A stretch of DNA of 64,000 nucleotides from Fulvia fulva. Its lineage: Eukaryota; Ascomycota; Dothideomycetes; Mycosphaerellales; Mycosphaerellaceae. Shown piece after piece: positions 34,640 through 46,009 of the stretch. The notes under the pieces were generated by a model. It made no database searches. It saw only the letters and a list, made by a program, of their open reading frames with translations, and was not told where the DNA came from. The stretch spans positions 806,001-870,000 of the forward strand of contig NC_063019.1 in assembly GCF_020509005.1 (NCBI RefSeq). The letters are read 5' to 3'. The position numbers and the translations under genes are program-made. Within the stretch, counting starts at the first letter, position 1. Each line of letters opens with the position of its first letter.

Positions 34640-37600
34640 TCCGTAGCACTCTCCTCTCCTCTTATATCTTTTATTACCTTCGTAAACACCTTATTATCTA
34701 TTAGACTAAATGTATCGCTCTCTTTCTTATAAGCCCGGAGGCCTCGTTCTACCGGTATTAGAGTTATTACTACTTTTGCTAGTTAGTACGCTATACGTAT
34801 GCCTATAGCATTCTTATTCGGTGTCTAGTCTATAGGTAGTTAAAAACTAGGTAGCTTAGTCGCTCTCGGGTAGTTATAGTAAAAGTCGGCTATAGAGGCG
34901 GCGGCGGTCTCGATAACCTAGTTTATAGCTTTATAGGATAGCTTATTATACCTAATATATTTCACTAGGTATTCCTAATATAGCTATTTACCTCCTAACG
35001 GTATTAGTCCTCGCGGCCACCTCTTCTTATAGTCTAGAATTTGCTTAACTTCCTATTAATCGGGTTCGGCGGGATCGGTTTCGTATTATTCGTCGTCGAT
35101 AATTCGGATCGGTAGTAGTACGGGTTGTGTCTGTCCTATAACCGGCGGATGAACTAGTTTAAGTAGGTATAAGTAGAAGCGATTATCGATATTAAAAGTA
35201 GGTAGGAGCTCTACTTTATAAGTATTACCCGGTAGTACCTCCGTAATTACGTACGGTCTAGACTACTTTACGTCTATCTTAAGAGAAGGTCTCTCTATCG
35301 TCTAGTTCTTAGTACTTACCTATACTTCGTCGCCTTCGGCGTACCGTAGTATAGGTATACGCGTCTAGTTTACGTACTTAGCTTAGACTACTTATACTAA
35401 GGCTATCTACTATAGTAAGTATTAGTATATCTCTTATATCTTAGCCGTAAACTTATCCGCGGACTCGGCGTCTAGTCGCTATTTCTGTAGTATTAGTGGT
35501 ATAGGCAAGTCTAAGTCGAACTTCGAGAACCTTAGATTACGCCTAGTATTAGTATAGAACGGTAAGACGCCTATTATTACGGACACTATATTATTTGCTA
35601 TAAACTTAGCTAATAGAGTCTAATCTAGCTAGTCGTCCTAGGTATAGTTAATAAAGATACGTAGGTATTGCTCTATTACTTTGTTCGTGTTCTCCGACTA
35701 TCTATCTATTTCTAGGTAGAACGACAAAGATAGCTTTCGACTAATACTAAGTAGCGCGTATATCCTACGCTAGAATACGGAAACCTATTACGTACTACGA
35801 TCCGAGACAATAGACTTCGGGAGCCTATGTCTACTAAATACGTACTTAAGGAATACTAGTACGTAATGCTCTACTATTATCGAGGTAATAGGAATGATAT
35901 GTCGCTCCTTCGTTAAGCGGTATATAACGGTTATAATGTTCTCGTACGTTTGTCCGTCGACTACGCTTATTCCCTTCGGTAGTTTGACTACAAAGTTAAT
36001 AGAGATATCCTCCTAAGCGCTAAATAGTACTAGTAGCGGTCTTAATAGCCCTAGGTACTAGATGTTAGTGTTCTTATTTATACGGTAAGCGCGGTAGGTA
36101 CGTATATAGCTCTTAATAAATCGTGCGATACCTAGCTAGGTATAGTTACGAGCTACTAATTTATACGTCTTCTCGTCCCCTAAGCAACTAGCTACTATAT
36201 AGTCGTGGAAAGCCTATATAATACGAGTGCGTACCGGGATTTCATCTTTATCTAGATTGTCTTCTAACTCCGGAGGAACGAATAGGCTATAACTACTATA
36301 TATATTCTTAATATATATTATACCTCCGACTAGGACTATATAACGGTTTTCGATACGTCGCTTCCTTAGTAAGGTGTATAGATCATCTCGTTTTAGTTAT
36401 TAAACGGCTTCCTTAGCCTCTAGTTACGTATAGAGTCCTCGAATAGCGGTCGTAAGTAGGGTCATAACGTTATTATTATATACCGATAATACACTAGTAG
36501 ATAATAGGTTTAGGATGCGATCTAGGCCTAGTAATACCTAATACTACTATTAGTTACGTAGGTTATCTAGGTCTCTAGGCTTCGGCAAGTCCTATAAACG
36601 TCGGGTTAAGCTATCTAGCTTAGTACCTTGAACTCCTAGCCTATAGACGATCTTAAAGAAGAACTATAAGAGAAACTCGGCCTAGCGAGCTTGTCTACGG
36701 TTCAATTACTTCGTGCTTATAAACTATTCGAGGTTCTTATAATTGGAGTATTTAAGCGTCGGCTTGTCCTTAGATTCCGGGTCTAGTAGATTCTTATAAT
36801 CGTCGGTGCCGTATTTGTTAATAGTTAGCTCCGGTCGCTATTCCTCGAAAGCTTATATAATAGCTAGGAGCTTCTTATCGTAGATGTCGTAGTTATATTA
36901 CTAGGGATCTATCTTCTTAGATATATAAGCGATAGGATATAACGCTCCCCGCTCGTCACGTTATAAGAGTACTACTACTATTACGTAATCTAAGGCATCT
37001 ATTTCTAGAATAGTCTCTCGCCCTAGGTAGAAGTGTTTTAAGGTAGGCGTATCGATAAATGCTTACTTTAATATCTCGAACGCCTATTAATATACTAGAG
37101 ACTAGTTCTATAGGACATTCTTCCTCGTAAGCTTTGTTATAGGCAAGTAGATCTTACTGAAATCCTTAATAAACCTGCGGTAGAAGTTAGTAAACCCTAT
37201 AAACGATAAGATGTCGGTGATATTCGCGGGTATAGGCTAATTCTTAACGGATTTAATCTTAGCTAGGTCTATCTTAATGCCCTTATTTGTGATAATAACA
37301 CCTAGATACGTGGTCTCGTGTCTTAAGAACTCGTATTTGTTAATATCTAACTAGAGCCCGGCGGTATCTAGCTTTCGTAGGACCTTTAGGACATATTAGA
37401 TGTACTCTTCTCTTGTCTTACTAAAGACAAGTACGTTATTAAGGTAATATAACACGAAGTTATCTAGAAACTCCCTTAGTATGTCGTTTATAAATAACTA
37501 AAACGCTACTAGTGTATTATATAGTCCACAAGGCATAACTACGTACTTAAACTGCCTATATCTAGTAGTAAAGGCCGTTTTCTACTCGTCTCCTACTATA

Positions 37601-39150
37601 ATACGGATGCGATTAAACGTAGCGATAACATCTAGTTTATTGAACTATTGCGCGCTAGTAGTACGATCTAAGGTCTCTTAAAATAGTGGAATCGGGTAGC
37701 GACTCTTCGTCGTAAGCGCGTTTAGAGCTCTATAGTCTACGTATACTCGTAGCCCTCTACCCGGCTTTTTAACTATTAGAACAGGTACTACTACTAGTAA
37801 CACGCTTCTCTAAATGAAACCTTTCTTAAGTTAGTCGTCGATCCACTTCTTAATCACCTCGTTCTCTCGTATAGAGAAGGAGTATAGTCTTCGAAATAGC
37901 GGTGTCTAACTATTCTTTAGCTTAATCTTATAGTCTACGCTAGGCCGTCGCGGTAGGACCTTATCTGCTTCCTTACGGCTAAATAGCCTAGCCATTTCCC
38001 TAAACTCTACTAGTAACAAAGGGATAGAATCCTAGTCTTTGTCCTTACCGTTCATAAAACGTTAATAGTCGTTAGCTAATATAGTAGAGGCGTTAAGTTA
38101 CCGCTAGATATAGTCACACCGGGGCTCCTCCTATCTATCTATTATTTCTTAAGTGTTAGTATCTACTAATATCGCCGCGCTGCCTCCTAGTATAGGCTTC
38201 GCTCTTATACCGAAAGCCTTTAGTATATACGCGGATAGCGGGTCTCGTACGACTTACTTATTAGGATTTTCTTTCGGGTTAAACATCTATATTATATATA
38301 CTTTATAGCCCTTCCTCCGGCTTATACGCCGAAGTGCTTCTATATTAATAGGCTTGATATCGATCTCCGGCTCAGTCTCGACCTTTAGTTCTTTCTTCGT
38401 TCGACGCGCTAGGCGCTTAAGTGTTTCAACCCTATCGGCGGGTAGTAGCTAGCGGACGTAGTAAGACGGTTCCGGTTTATCGTAGGTATCGACGGCATGT
38501 CGCATTACTACTTTCGTCGTATACGTCTCCTATACTACTATAGGTTCGTGTTTATCCTCTACGTAGGGTTTAGCGTAATTAGATAGGGCTTAAGGTCGCG
38601 AACTCTCTAGTACTAGTATCTCGGTCTAAAGAACGCCTCTTAGTATAATACCCTTGTCGTTAATAGACTATACGTATACTAGTTCAGTTCCGAGTGAATA
38701 TTTCTGTCGACAATATAGTAAGAATAGAGTTATAGTTCCTAACGTATAGTAGAACGTAGGTTAATGCTCGTTGTACTAGGGACGGCCGAGGACTATACTA
38801 TATTCTAGTAATACGTAGTAGCTAGATCTAGTCTCTACGTAGTTACCGATCTGAATTTGTGCCGTTATTCTATAAGTAATAAGGTTACTAGTAGGTCGGC
38901 TATCTGCTAATATTAGCCCTAACGGATTAGGTAGCTATATTATATTAAGGTTATCCTTATACGTAAAGTCGATATCAAAGTACGTAGAGTTAGTACTATT
39001 ATTATAAAGGGTTTGAGTAGGGATCTTTCTATTTACTATATATAGCATAACTAGATAAGAAGCTATTACCGGATTATATTTATCTATAGAGTAGTTTATA
39101 GCTAGTAGGGAGTATACCGATATACTTAGAACCTTACCTCCCTTAGGAGG
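34640..39150 (-). pseudogene. Gypsy-b1 pol: protease to chromodomain
   Basis: On the minus strand the RT (about 37990-37290) reads [20 protein letters not shown], then YVVMPCGLYN, and its catalytic box is YLNN at 37435-37446. Both aspartates are lost: CTTGATGAC became CTTAATAAC. RNase H (about 37080-36700) ends FKIVYRLGVQGTKLDSLTRR. The integrase follows (about 36320-35400), and the C-terminal chromodomain is at about 35010-34866 (YQEYLVKYIRYNKLSY, ADFYYNYPRA). The protease region lies upstream of 38150 but its active site is not clearly readable. Confidence 0.9.
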
Positions 39151-39179
39151 CTTATATTTATGTTTATACTTTTTCTCGT

Positions 39180-41390
39180 TTTCTCGTAACTCTGACTCGT
39201 ACGGTCTACTACGTATTGCGCTTACGGAGTAGACTAGGCGTTTCCCGCGCCGCCGGTATTATTAGCGTTACTACTATTACTACCGTTACGGCGGTTGTTA
39301 CTTAGGTTATAGCCTAGCGTAAATAGGCGGCGGGCGACATCTCGAAGGGGGTACTAATCGGTATCGACACGGCGGTGACCTTCTTATTCGCATTTTAAGC
39401 ACCGATTCTAATCGATATATTCCTAGGCGCGAGTAGTATCTAAAGGTTAGATATACTAAAATGCCTAAGGTCGATCAGCCTACTTAGTTTTAGCGTTCGG
39501 GTTAGTATTGTTGCCGCTACTACTCGAAGCCGTATCCTTCTTATCGTCGTTACCCTTAGTAGTCTTCTTGTTACCTTAGGTCTTATTACTATAACCGGTC
39601 TAACCGTACTTAAGGTCGAACGCCTTAAACTTGTCCTCGTAGTTATATAGCGTAGACACGAGTTACTTAAGGGTTATATTGACTATGTCCTCGTTTATAA
39701 TACGGTTGTCGTAGCGCGAGTTCAACTTACGGAGTAGGAAGTCCTTCTCGAGTTTCTTTTCCTTTAAGCCGTTATTAAGGTTAACGATGTCGGCGTTCTT
39801 ATAGAAGGATAGGTAGAAGTTACTAAACTTATCCTTGTCACCCTACTATAGACTATTAAGCTTAGTTATAGTATTAGTATAGGTATCCCGGGTACCGTAG
39901 CGCCGGGCTAGATCTTCTATTATCTTATCTATAGAAGCGTACTAAGTAGTCGTACCTTCCGTAGACTTAGTAAGACTAGGGATCTTTAAGTCGACATAGG
40001 TCTATATACCGTTCTTTAACTAGCTCTAGACGTTCTAAAGAGAGTCCTTTATAGTACGGTACTTCGAGGCTTAGAGCCTAGCTTCGGTAGTACGCTACTA
40101 CTCCTAGAACTTAATATCGTCGCTCTTTAGGTCGAACTTAGTAGGGGCCTTTGGCTCGTAAGAGGACTTAATACTAGTAGTTATATTAGCGTCGTAAGTT
40201 ATATATACGGAGATAGGGTTACTATCTAAGTCGGTACTCGGGCAGTTCTTCCTACCCTTACGACTATTCTTACGGCCCTTATTACCGTCGTCCTCGTCGT
40301 CTAATAAGTCCGATAAATCCGGGTCCGACTTCTTTTTATTAGGTTTACCTCTATTTTGTCGACGCTCTAGTAACTCTTTAGACTCGGTTCGCTAAGATAG
40401 TAGGTCTTACTTTTCTGTAGACCGGCTACGGTCCTTCTCTTACTTCTTAAGCTTAGTAATACGCTTCTCGGCTATAACAAGCTTAGTCTCGGTCTATACT
40501 AGCTTGCTCTCCGCTACCTTATACTACGTATAATATACCTTCTTTATATATTTAGCCCTCGTAAGCTCGTCTAGGTCGATAACGATAGTATTATCGCGCT
40601 TAGCAATCTCCTCCTTTATTCGCGTAACCTCCTCTTCTAGGGACTGTCTAGTCGCCTATTCCGTATCGATTATATCCTCGAGTCGGTCTATCTAGTCCTT
40701 AGTATCTTACGCCTTATAGAGGTTAATACGATTAGCTATATCGAGCGTAGTATTAAGTTTATACGTACGTCGGTAATCGGACTCGATATTATAGAGGATC
40801 TTATAGATCTACTAGGGATAATTATTGACCGTCTTCTTGAACTTGTCTACATTTAACCCGTTTAACGAGTCGAAGGCTTCCTAGAAGTTGTTAATAGTAA
40901 CCCTCCTCTTCCTCGGTACCTTAGTACCCTTATCTTTTATCTTATCCTTAATAAACTCCGCCCTATATAGGTTAGCTAAGTTTAGCTCTATCTCGACCTT
41001 CTCTTCCTCAATTGCCTTAAGTTAGCCGAACACCTTCTTATACTACTTATAGTACTAGTTATTCTCGTCGAGGAGCCTATTTTCGATATCCTCTTCACGT
41101 CCTTAAGTCTATATCGCCGGGTTCGCGCTGTCGTTATCGGGTAGATCGGATAGTAGGGTAAAGAAGGATAATCTATTAAGGGACGCGTAATAAACGCGTC
41201 TATTAGTATTCTCTATACTTACGCCTAGTACGCCGGTGCCGGTCTGTCTCGCTATTATTACTATATTAGCTATAATCTACTTTAAGGTATAACTTAGCGA
41301 GTACGACACCTAATCTTAGTACTTCCTCGTATACTATCGCGGTTTCTCTATAATCTCCCGAATATAGCTTCTCGTGTCTCTCTATACGTT
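39180..41390 (-). pseudogene. Gypsy-b1 gag
   Basis: Minus-strand gag, with a charged helical N-terminal half (about 41000-40350, Lys/Glu-rich) and a capsid-like middle. A degraded zinc knuckle at 39401-39372 reads CLKCEQEGHRRVD if TAA is taken as Gln, with the last Cys not visible. RIP-type stops. It would form the particle that packages the element RNA. Confidence 0.7.
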
Positions 41391-41409
41391 AGTAACGATC
41401 TATTCGGAG

Positions 41410-41594
41410 TGTTATAAGTAGGTATAAGTACGTAGTCGGGTAAGGTACAAGTCGAATAGATACTCTATCTAAGGGAGGCGTAGAGGGCGCGAGAGTTATA
41501 TACGGGCGCTAAGCCGCTAGTCGGATTAGTTAGCGGGCGCGAGGTCTAGGTACGTACCCGCGGGTTTAAGTAAATATACGCCGGTATAGTAACA
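41410..41594 (-). repeat. 5' LTR of Gypsy-b1
   Basis: 185 bp, TGTTATAAGTAGG...ATAGTAACA on the plus strand. Both terminal dinucleotides are unmutated here, which fixes the LTR ends for the other copies. Confidence 0.95.
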
Positions 41595-41599
41595 GTTCT

Positions 41600-43068
41600 T
41601 CGTATTACCTAGAAACTAATAGATAGTTAGAACGTACTAACTAGGCGATAGAATAGTATCTTTGTATATTTACTAATAAGGTATAGGATGACTAGGTAGA
41701 ATAGCTATACCTTGCTTAGTTCGCGATTAATAATCACCTATCTAAGACTACTAGTATGTCGCCGTTCTACGCTACCTTAGGCTACGACCCTAAGTTTATA
41801 GAGCGAGTTGACCTAAACGCTAGAAAGGAGGGAGGCCTAACTACTTTCTAGCGACTAGATACGCGATTAGTAGAAACCTTTATACGTCGAATTTACGAGC
41901 TTTATAAGTACCTTTAAGAGAATATACGAATGTTATAAGCTTTCTAAGTAGAAGTAGTAAACTACTACCGAAGCATTCCTCTAGACTATAAGGTAGGTAA
42001 TTAGGTATATCTTAGTACTAAGAACATCCGTACGACTCGACTATCTAAGAAGCTAGATAGGAGATATACCGGCCCTTACTAGATTACGGAAGTCATACCG
42101 GCTAGACTCTCTTATTAACTAAAACTATTAGACGCTCTAGTAGGACTTAATAACTACTTCTATACCTTACTACTATAACGAGCCGACCACCCCGATTTCC
42201 TACTACTTAAAGGATAGTATCTAGCGCCGCTACTACCGATAACTATCAAACCTAATACTACCGAGGCTAATATAGTAGCCGATATAGTAGCAGTACCTAC
42301 GTATATATACGAGGTAGAAAAGATCCTTAATATATATACCCGTAAGCGAGTAGGTAAAGTAAAGAAGGGGCAGAAGCGTAAAGTAGACACTTAGTACAAG
42401 GTGAAATGGCTTAGATATTAGAATAAGGAGGATAGTAAGACCTAGTAACCGGCTAAGAATATATTTAAATACGCGGCCGCCGCTATTATAGACTTTTACT
42501 ATAACCGGCCGGAGTTGTCTACGCCTATAGGCTTTGTAGCTCTATCTAATTAGGTCCTCCTAAGTAATAAGGTCCTCGGGCTTAATACGATTAGGGTTAA
42601 TAGTAACACCGTTATAAATAAGTTGTCTCGAGCTATACCTCTAATAGAATCTACTTAGTATATATTTGCTACGTACCGCTATACTAGCTAGGTTACGGGA
42701 AAGCCTACTATCTTAACTAAGGACTCCGGTATTACCTACTACCCTTAGCTCTACGATAGTACCGGTAGTTATACCGATACTCGAGTAAAACCTATAGAGC
42801 CTACGATAATACCTAACCTAGGCTATAAGGATTATACGCGAGTACTAGCCAAAGATAGACTTAGGTCTAGGGTAAGCTAGCTAACTAGGTAGTATATTTC
42901 TCGAAGGGAGTCGGTCGCGGATAGGCTAGTTATAGATAGACAGGATATAGATATGTTACTAGACAATAATAAGGCATTAGAGGATAATTAGACTTTCGTA
43001 CGGTTATAGAGTAGTATAGGTAAGTAGCCGTATAAGATAGATAACGCTTAGAGGACTAAGACGCATTT
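41600..43068 (+). pseudogene. Gypsy-a integrase C-terminal half and chromodomain
   Basis: The integrase resumes with SSYYLETNRQLERTNQAIEQ (catalytic Glu region, N-x-x-x-E) and continues with SPFYATLGYDPKF. A beta-rich GPYQITEVI segment follows. The chromodomain spans about 42304-42515: YEVEKILNIYTRKR, KVKWLRY and IDFYYNRPE. This fits a chromovirus, whose chromodomain binds methylated histone H3. The Ser/Arg-rich tail runs to the polypurine tract. Confidence 0.9.
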
Positions 43069-43083
43069 TAAGAGGGGGGGTAC
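43069..43083 (+). promoter_or_regulatory. Polypurine tract of Gypsy-a
   Basis: TAAGAGGGGGGG before the 3' LTR. Confidence 0.8.
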
Positions 43084-43267
43084 TATTACGGGTAGCCCGC
43101 GACCCCTTACTATAGCTACGTCGGCCCGGTCGAACCGCGGACCTTCCGTATTAGGTTAGCGCGGCTTAGCTTTACTTTATAACTTCGCCGCGCCTCGCGC
43201 TCCTCTTTTATAGCTTTATAGAACAACAACTCTCTTATTCGGACCCTATAGTACGCGCGCCCTTATA
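43084..43267 (+). repeat. 3' LTR of Gypsy-a
   Basis: 184 bp, TATTACGGGTAGCCCGCG...CGCCCTTATA. It is followed by the CCTAA target duplication and then the end of the Copia-c 5' LTR. Confidence 0.95.
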
Positions 43268-43272
43268 CCTAA

Positions 43273-43308
43273 CTTCCGTATATATATATATACTATACCT
43301 ATTTAATA
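43273..43308 (+). repeat. 5' LTR of Copia-c, last 36 bp
   Basis: Matches 58821-58856 at the end of the 3' LTR (CTTCCG...ATTTAATA, against GTTTAATA in the 3' copy), so the Copia-c LTR is continuous across Gypsy-a. Confidence 0.9.
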
Positions 43309-43323
43309 GGTTATAAGCCCGGG
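43309..43323 (+). promoter_or_regulatory. Primer-binding site of Copia-c (initiator-tRNA half type)
   Basis: GGTTATAAGCCCGGG, identical to the site of Copia-a1 at 12642-12656. It is consistent with priming by the anticodon half of initiator tRNA-Met, with one RIP transition. Confidence 0.75.
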
Positions 43324-43399
43324 TTTGCTTAATAGGACATCGATATACTAAGAAAGTATAACGTAGGGTATTATACCCTATACCCGGAATCCGTACGGT

Positions 43400-45724
43400 A
43401 GCGTACTAATAGACTCGGGGAGTCTAAGCTTATTCTAACTACTATAGTCAAGTAGAGCTTGCTATATATCTAAGGCTACCTTCGCTATAGAAGACTTAAC
43501 GAGTTACGAGGGCCCCCGGAAGGTCGGCCCTACCCTTACTCGTAAGAACTAGAAGCGCTAGTTTGTTATACTACGAGACTATCTCGAAAGCCGGGAGGTA
43601 TTCTAGGTTATCGACGACTCGTCGGCTAATCTCCTAGAATCCGTTACGCCTAAGATCACTTCGAAGGCGAACGGTATAGCTAGATATACTATCTTAGTAT
43701 ATTTGTCCGAGGAGAATAACTAAGAAATCTTAGATATACGAGATACGAAAGAGATCTAGAAACTTCTATAGAAGAAGTATAGTAAGGTCTATAAGGTATA
43801 TAAAGTAGCGCTTATCAAATAGCTAGTGTCGTTTAAGCTACCGGACGATTAGATAATTAGATAAGGGTAGACATATCTAGGTAACCTATCTATATAGATT
43901 GCCGAAATAGATAGTAAAGAGACCTACTATAAGGACCCTATCCGGAGGTTTAAGTACCTACTAAGTAGCCTTCCGGACGTCTACGCTAGTACTAGGGACA
44001 CTATCCTAGGCTAGGTTTAGCTAGGCTAGGAATCCGCTATAACCTTACTTAAATCCTACGAATTACGGATCTAAGAGAGTAAGGGCGAGACCGCTCTATA
44101 CTCCTAGAGGTAAGGGGGTAAGAGCGGCTACTTTATCTACGATAGTAACTACCTAGTTATATCGTGCCCGGAACTAGATTCCGTAAAGGAGTTTATTAAA
44201 AAGAAGAACACCTAGAAGTAACCGGAAAAGAAGTTCTACGAAGAGCTAGTCCGGGATCTAGAGAAGGCCTAAAACGCCCTTAAGAAGTCTAAGAAATAGT
44301 AGAAGGATAGGAGAAGCCAATCCGATAACAAGACAAAGGTAAAGGCGATACGAGCCTATACCTTACGAGAAAGCGATACCGAGGAAATATACGACGACGA
44401 AGTCGCCTATTCTACTACTAAAGTAAAAGGTAAGTTTCCCGCCTCCGAATAGTTACTAGACTCCTATACCTCCTTATACATAACTAATAACAAGTCTCTA
44501 TTCAGATCGCCTAGGAAACTAGTAAGAAGGAAAGTAATTAAAGTCGGTAGGGGGTACCTAGATATATTCTATAAAGGAATAGTAACTATAGGAGGCCTAA
44601 CGGGGAATTAAATTACGCTAGAGAAAGTTTTATTTATTCCTAATCTCGGAGTTAATCTAGTTTTATAGAGGCAGTTTAGTAAGTAATTCAATATCGAACC
44701 TCTAAACTTTATACCTAAGTATAAGAGCGGAAAGCCTATCGTATAAACAGTACTACGAGGGGGGGTACTAGTAGTATCTTCGATATCCGACTCTCTAGAC
44801 TAGGTAGATAACAGACTACCGGAGGTGCTATATAAAGAAGCTCTAGCCGCGGTAACTACCGAGGATCAGTAGGAGCTTTAGTATAGAAGATTCGTATACC
44901 TAGGTAAAGGATTACTCCGGAACGTCTATAGGGTAAGTAATAAGAAGGACCCGATTCCTATCCCGGACGAGTATAACTATAAGGTATACTCTATTACGAA
45001 TATACGGAAGTTTAAAGGCGCTATCGTAGAACGAAAGAACGAAAGACTTACGCTTATATCTATCGACATCTACGGAACCTTCGAAAATACGATATCTAGG
45101 CTTGGTTTTAAATACTAGCTAGAGATTATAGATAACTTCTTAAGAAAGAAGTAGGTAATCCCGCTTAAGAACAAATCCGACGCACCGTAAGCACTACGAT
45201 AATAGCGGCTAACTATAGAGAAAGTATCGAAATGCTACGTAAGAGTAGTACGGAGTAACAATGTACCTAAGCTACTAATAGTCCTAAAAGAATAGGAGAA
45301 ATAATCGGGGGTTTAATACAATACGACGGCTACTTACAACTCTATATAAAACGGAGTGGTAGAAAGGTCAATCTAGGTATCGGAGAACGCGATCCGCGTA
45401 ATACTCGAGGAATCGGGGATACCGGTAGAATTCTAGCCTAAAGCGCTAGAGGTATAGGCGGTTATACGTATCCTACTACCGAACGGACCGTTACTTAACG
45501 GTATCTAACTTTCGCCGGAAGAAGCATTTACTAGCAAAGTACCGACGGTAGATCACCTAAGAGTATAGGGTTATAGGGTAGTAGTTTACGTAGAACCGAA
45601 ATTATATCTAAAAGGGCTACGATAGGATAAGTTAATAAACCGGGGTAAGGAAGCTATTTCCGTTAGATACGGTCAATCGACTAAGTAATAGTTGTTCTAG
45701 GAGCTAGATATACGAGCTATTAGG
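43400..45724 (+). pseudogene. Copia-c gag, protease and integrase
   Basis: Gag (about 43750-44440) reads SFKLPDD, KDPIRRFKYLLSSLPDVY and a degraded knuckle YDSNYLVISCPE. The protease follows with LLDSYTSLYITNN (44453-44490), where the active DSG is DSY. The pre-integrase region ends near 45000, then the integrase (about 45050-45720): ISIDIYGTF carries the first Asp, RSNNVPKL has the second Asp changed to Asn, and VVERSI keeps the Glu. Copia-d interrupts just after FQELDIRAI. Confidence 0.85.
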
Positions 45725-45931
45725 TGTCGCGATCCGAGCGTATATATAGTCAACATCCTATTATTAAAACTTAAGGCTACGTACGATAAGAATTAGGTGA
45801 CTAATTAGTCACCTATAGCCTCTTTAAGAGGAACACTTGTCCATTCTAGATAGATATCTACAATACATAACCTGCTTTTGAAACACCCTATATAAGCCCG
45901 TATAATAACTTCCTACACTTCTAACGTAATA
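45725..45931 (+). repeat. 5' LTR of Copia-d
   Basis: 207 bp, TGTCGCGATCC...CTAACGTAATA. A primer-site-like GTTATAAGCC follows at 45932-45941, similar to the initiator-tRNA half site of the other copia elements. The 22-bp palindrome is at 45794-45815. Confidence 0.9.
45794..45815. repeat. 22-bp perfect palindrome in the Copia-d LTR
   Basis: Half-site TAGGTGACTAA followed by its reverse complement. It is present unchanged in the 3' LTR at 56025-56046. It could be a transcription-factor site or terminator-like hairpin; this is inference. Confidence 0.8.
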
Positions 45932-46009
45932 GTTATAAGCCTAATTAGCGCTTACTAATATTCGCTACGATAAGGAAGCCCTAAAGTAGAGTTTATATCG
46001 TTATAGCAC

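Larger units (their letters stand above)
34428..41594 (-). mobile_element. Gypsy-b1: full-length chromovirus-type element
   Basis: 7,167 bp, with 185-bp LTRs at both ends (34428-34612 and 41410-41594) and a 5-bp target duplication. It encodes gag, protease, RT, RNase H, integrase and chromodomain on the minus strand. It is the only uninterrupted LTR element in the window and the reference for piecing Gypsy-b2 together. It sits three levels deep (Copia-c, Gypsy-a, Gypsy-b1), so it inserted after both hosts, yet it is as RIP-altered as they are. Confidence 0.95.
23776..43267 (+). mobile_element. Gypsy-a: chromovirus-type LTR element with two nested elements
   Basis: A complete gypsy element inserted in the Copia-c 5' LTR with target duplication CCTAA (23771-23775 and 43268-43272). 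LTRs of 184 bp lie at 23776-23959 and 43084-43267. LINE-a3 interrupts it after the protease and Gypsy-b1 interrupts the integrase; subtracting both leaves about 7.3 kb, normal for this group. Order: gag, protease, reverse transcriptase, RNase H, integrase, chromodomain. RIP-type stops throughout. Confidence 0.95.

Noticed and set aside
21209..41599. Same target duplication GTTCT for the solo Copia-b LTR and for Gypsy-b1
   Set aside because: The two insertions lie in different places of different gypsy elements and belong to different superfamilies. A five-base match is likely chance.
42160..42390. Minus-strand open frame of 76 codons
   Set aside because: Antisense to the Gypsy-a integrase and chromodomain, which has clear homology in the plus frame.
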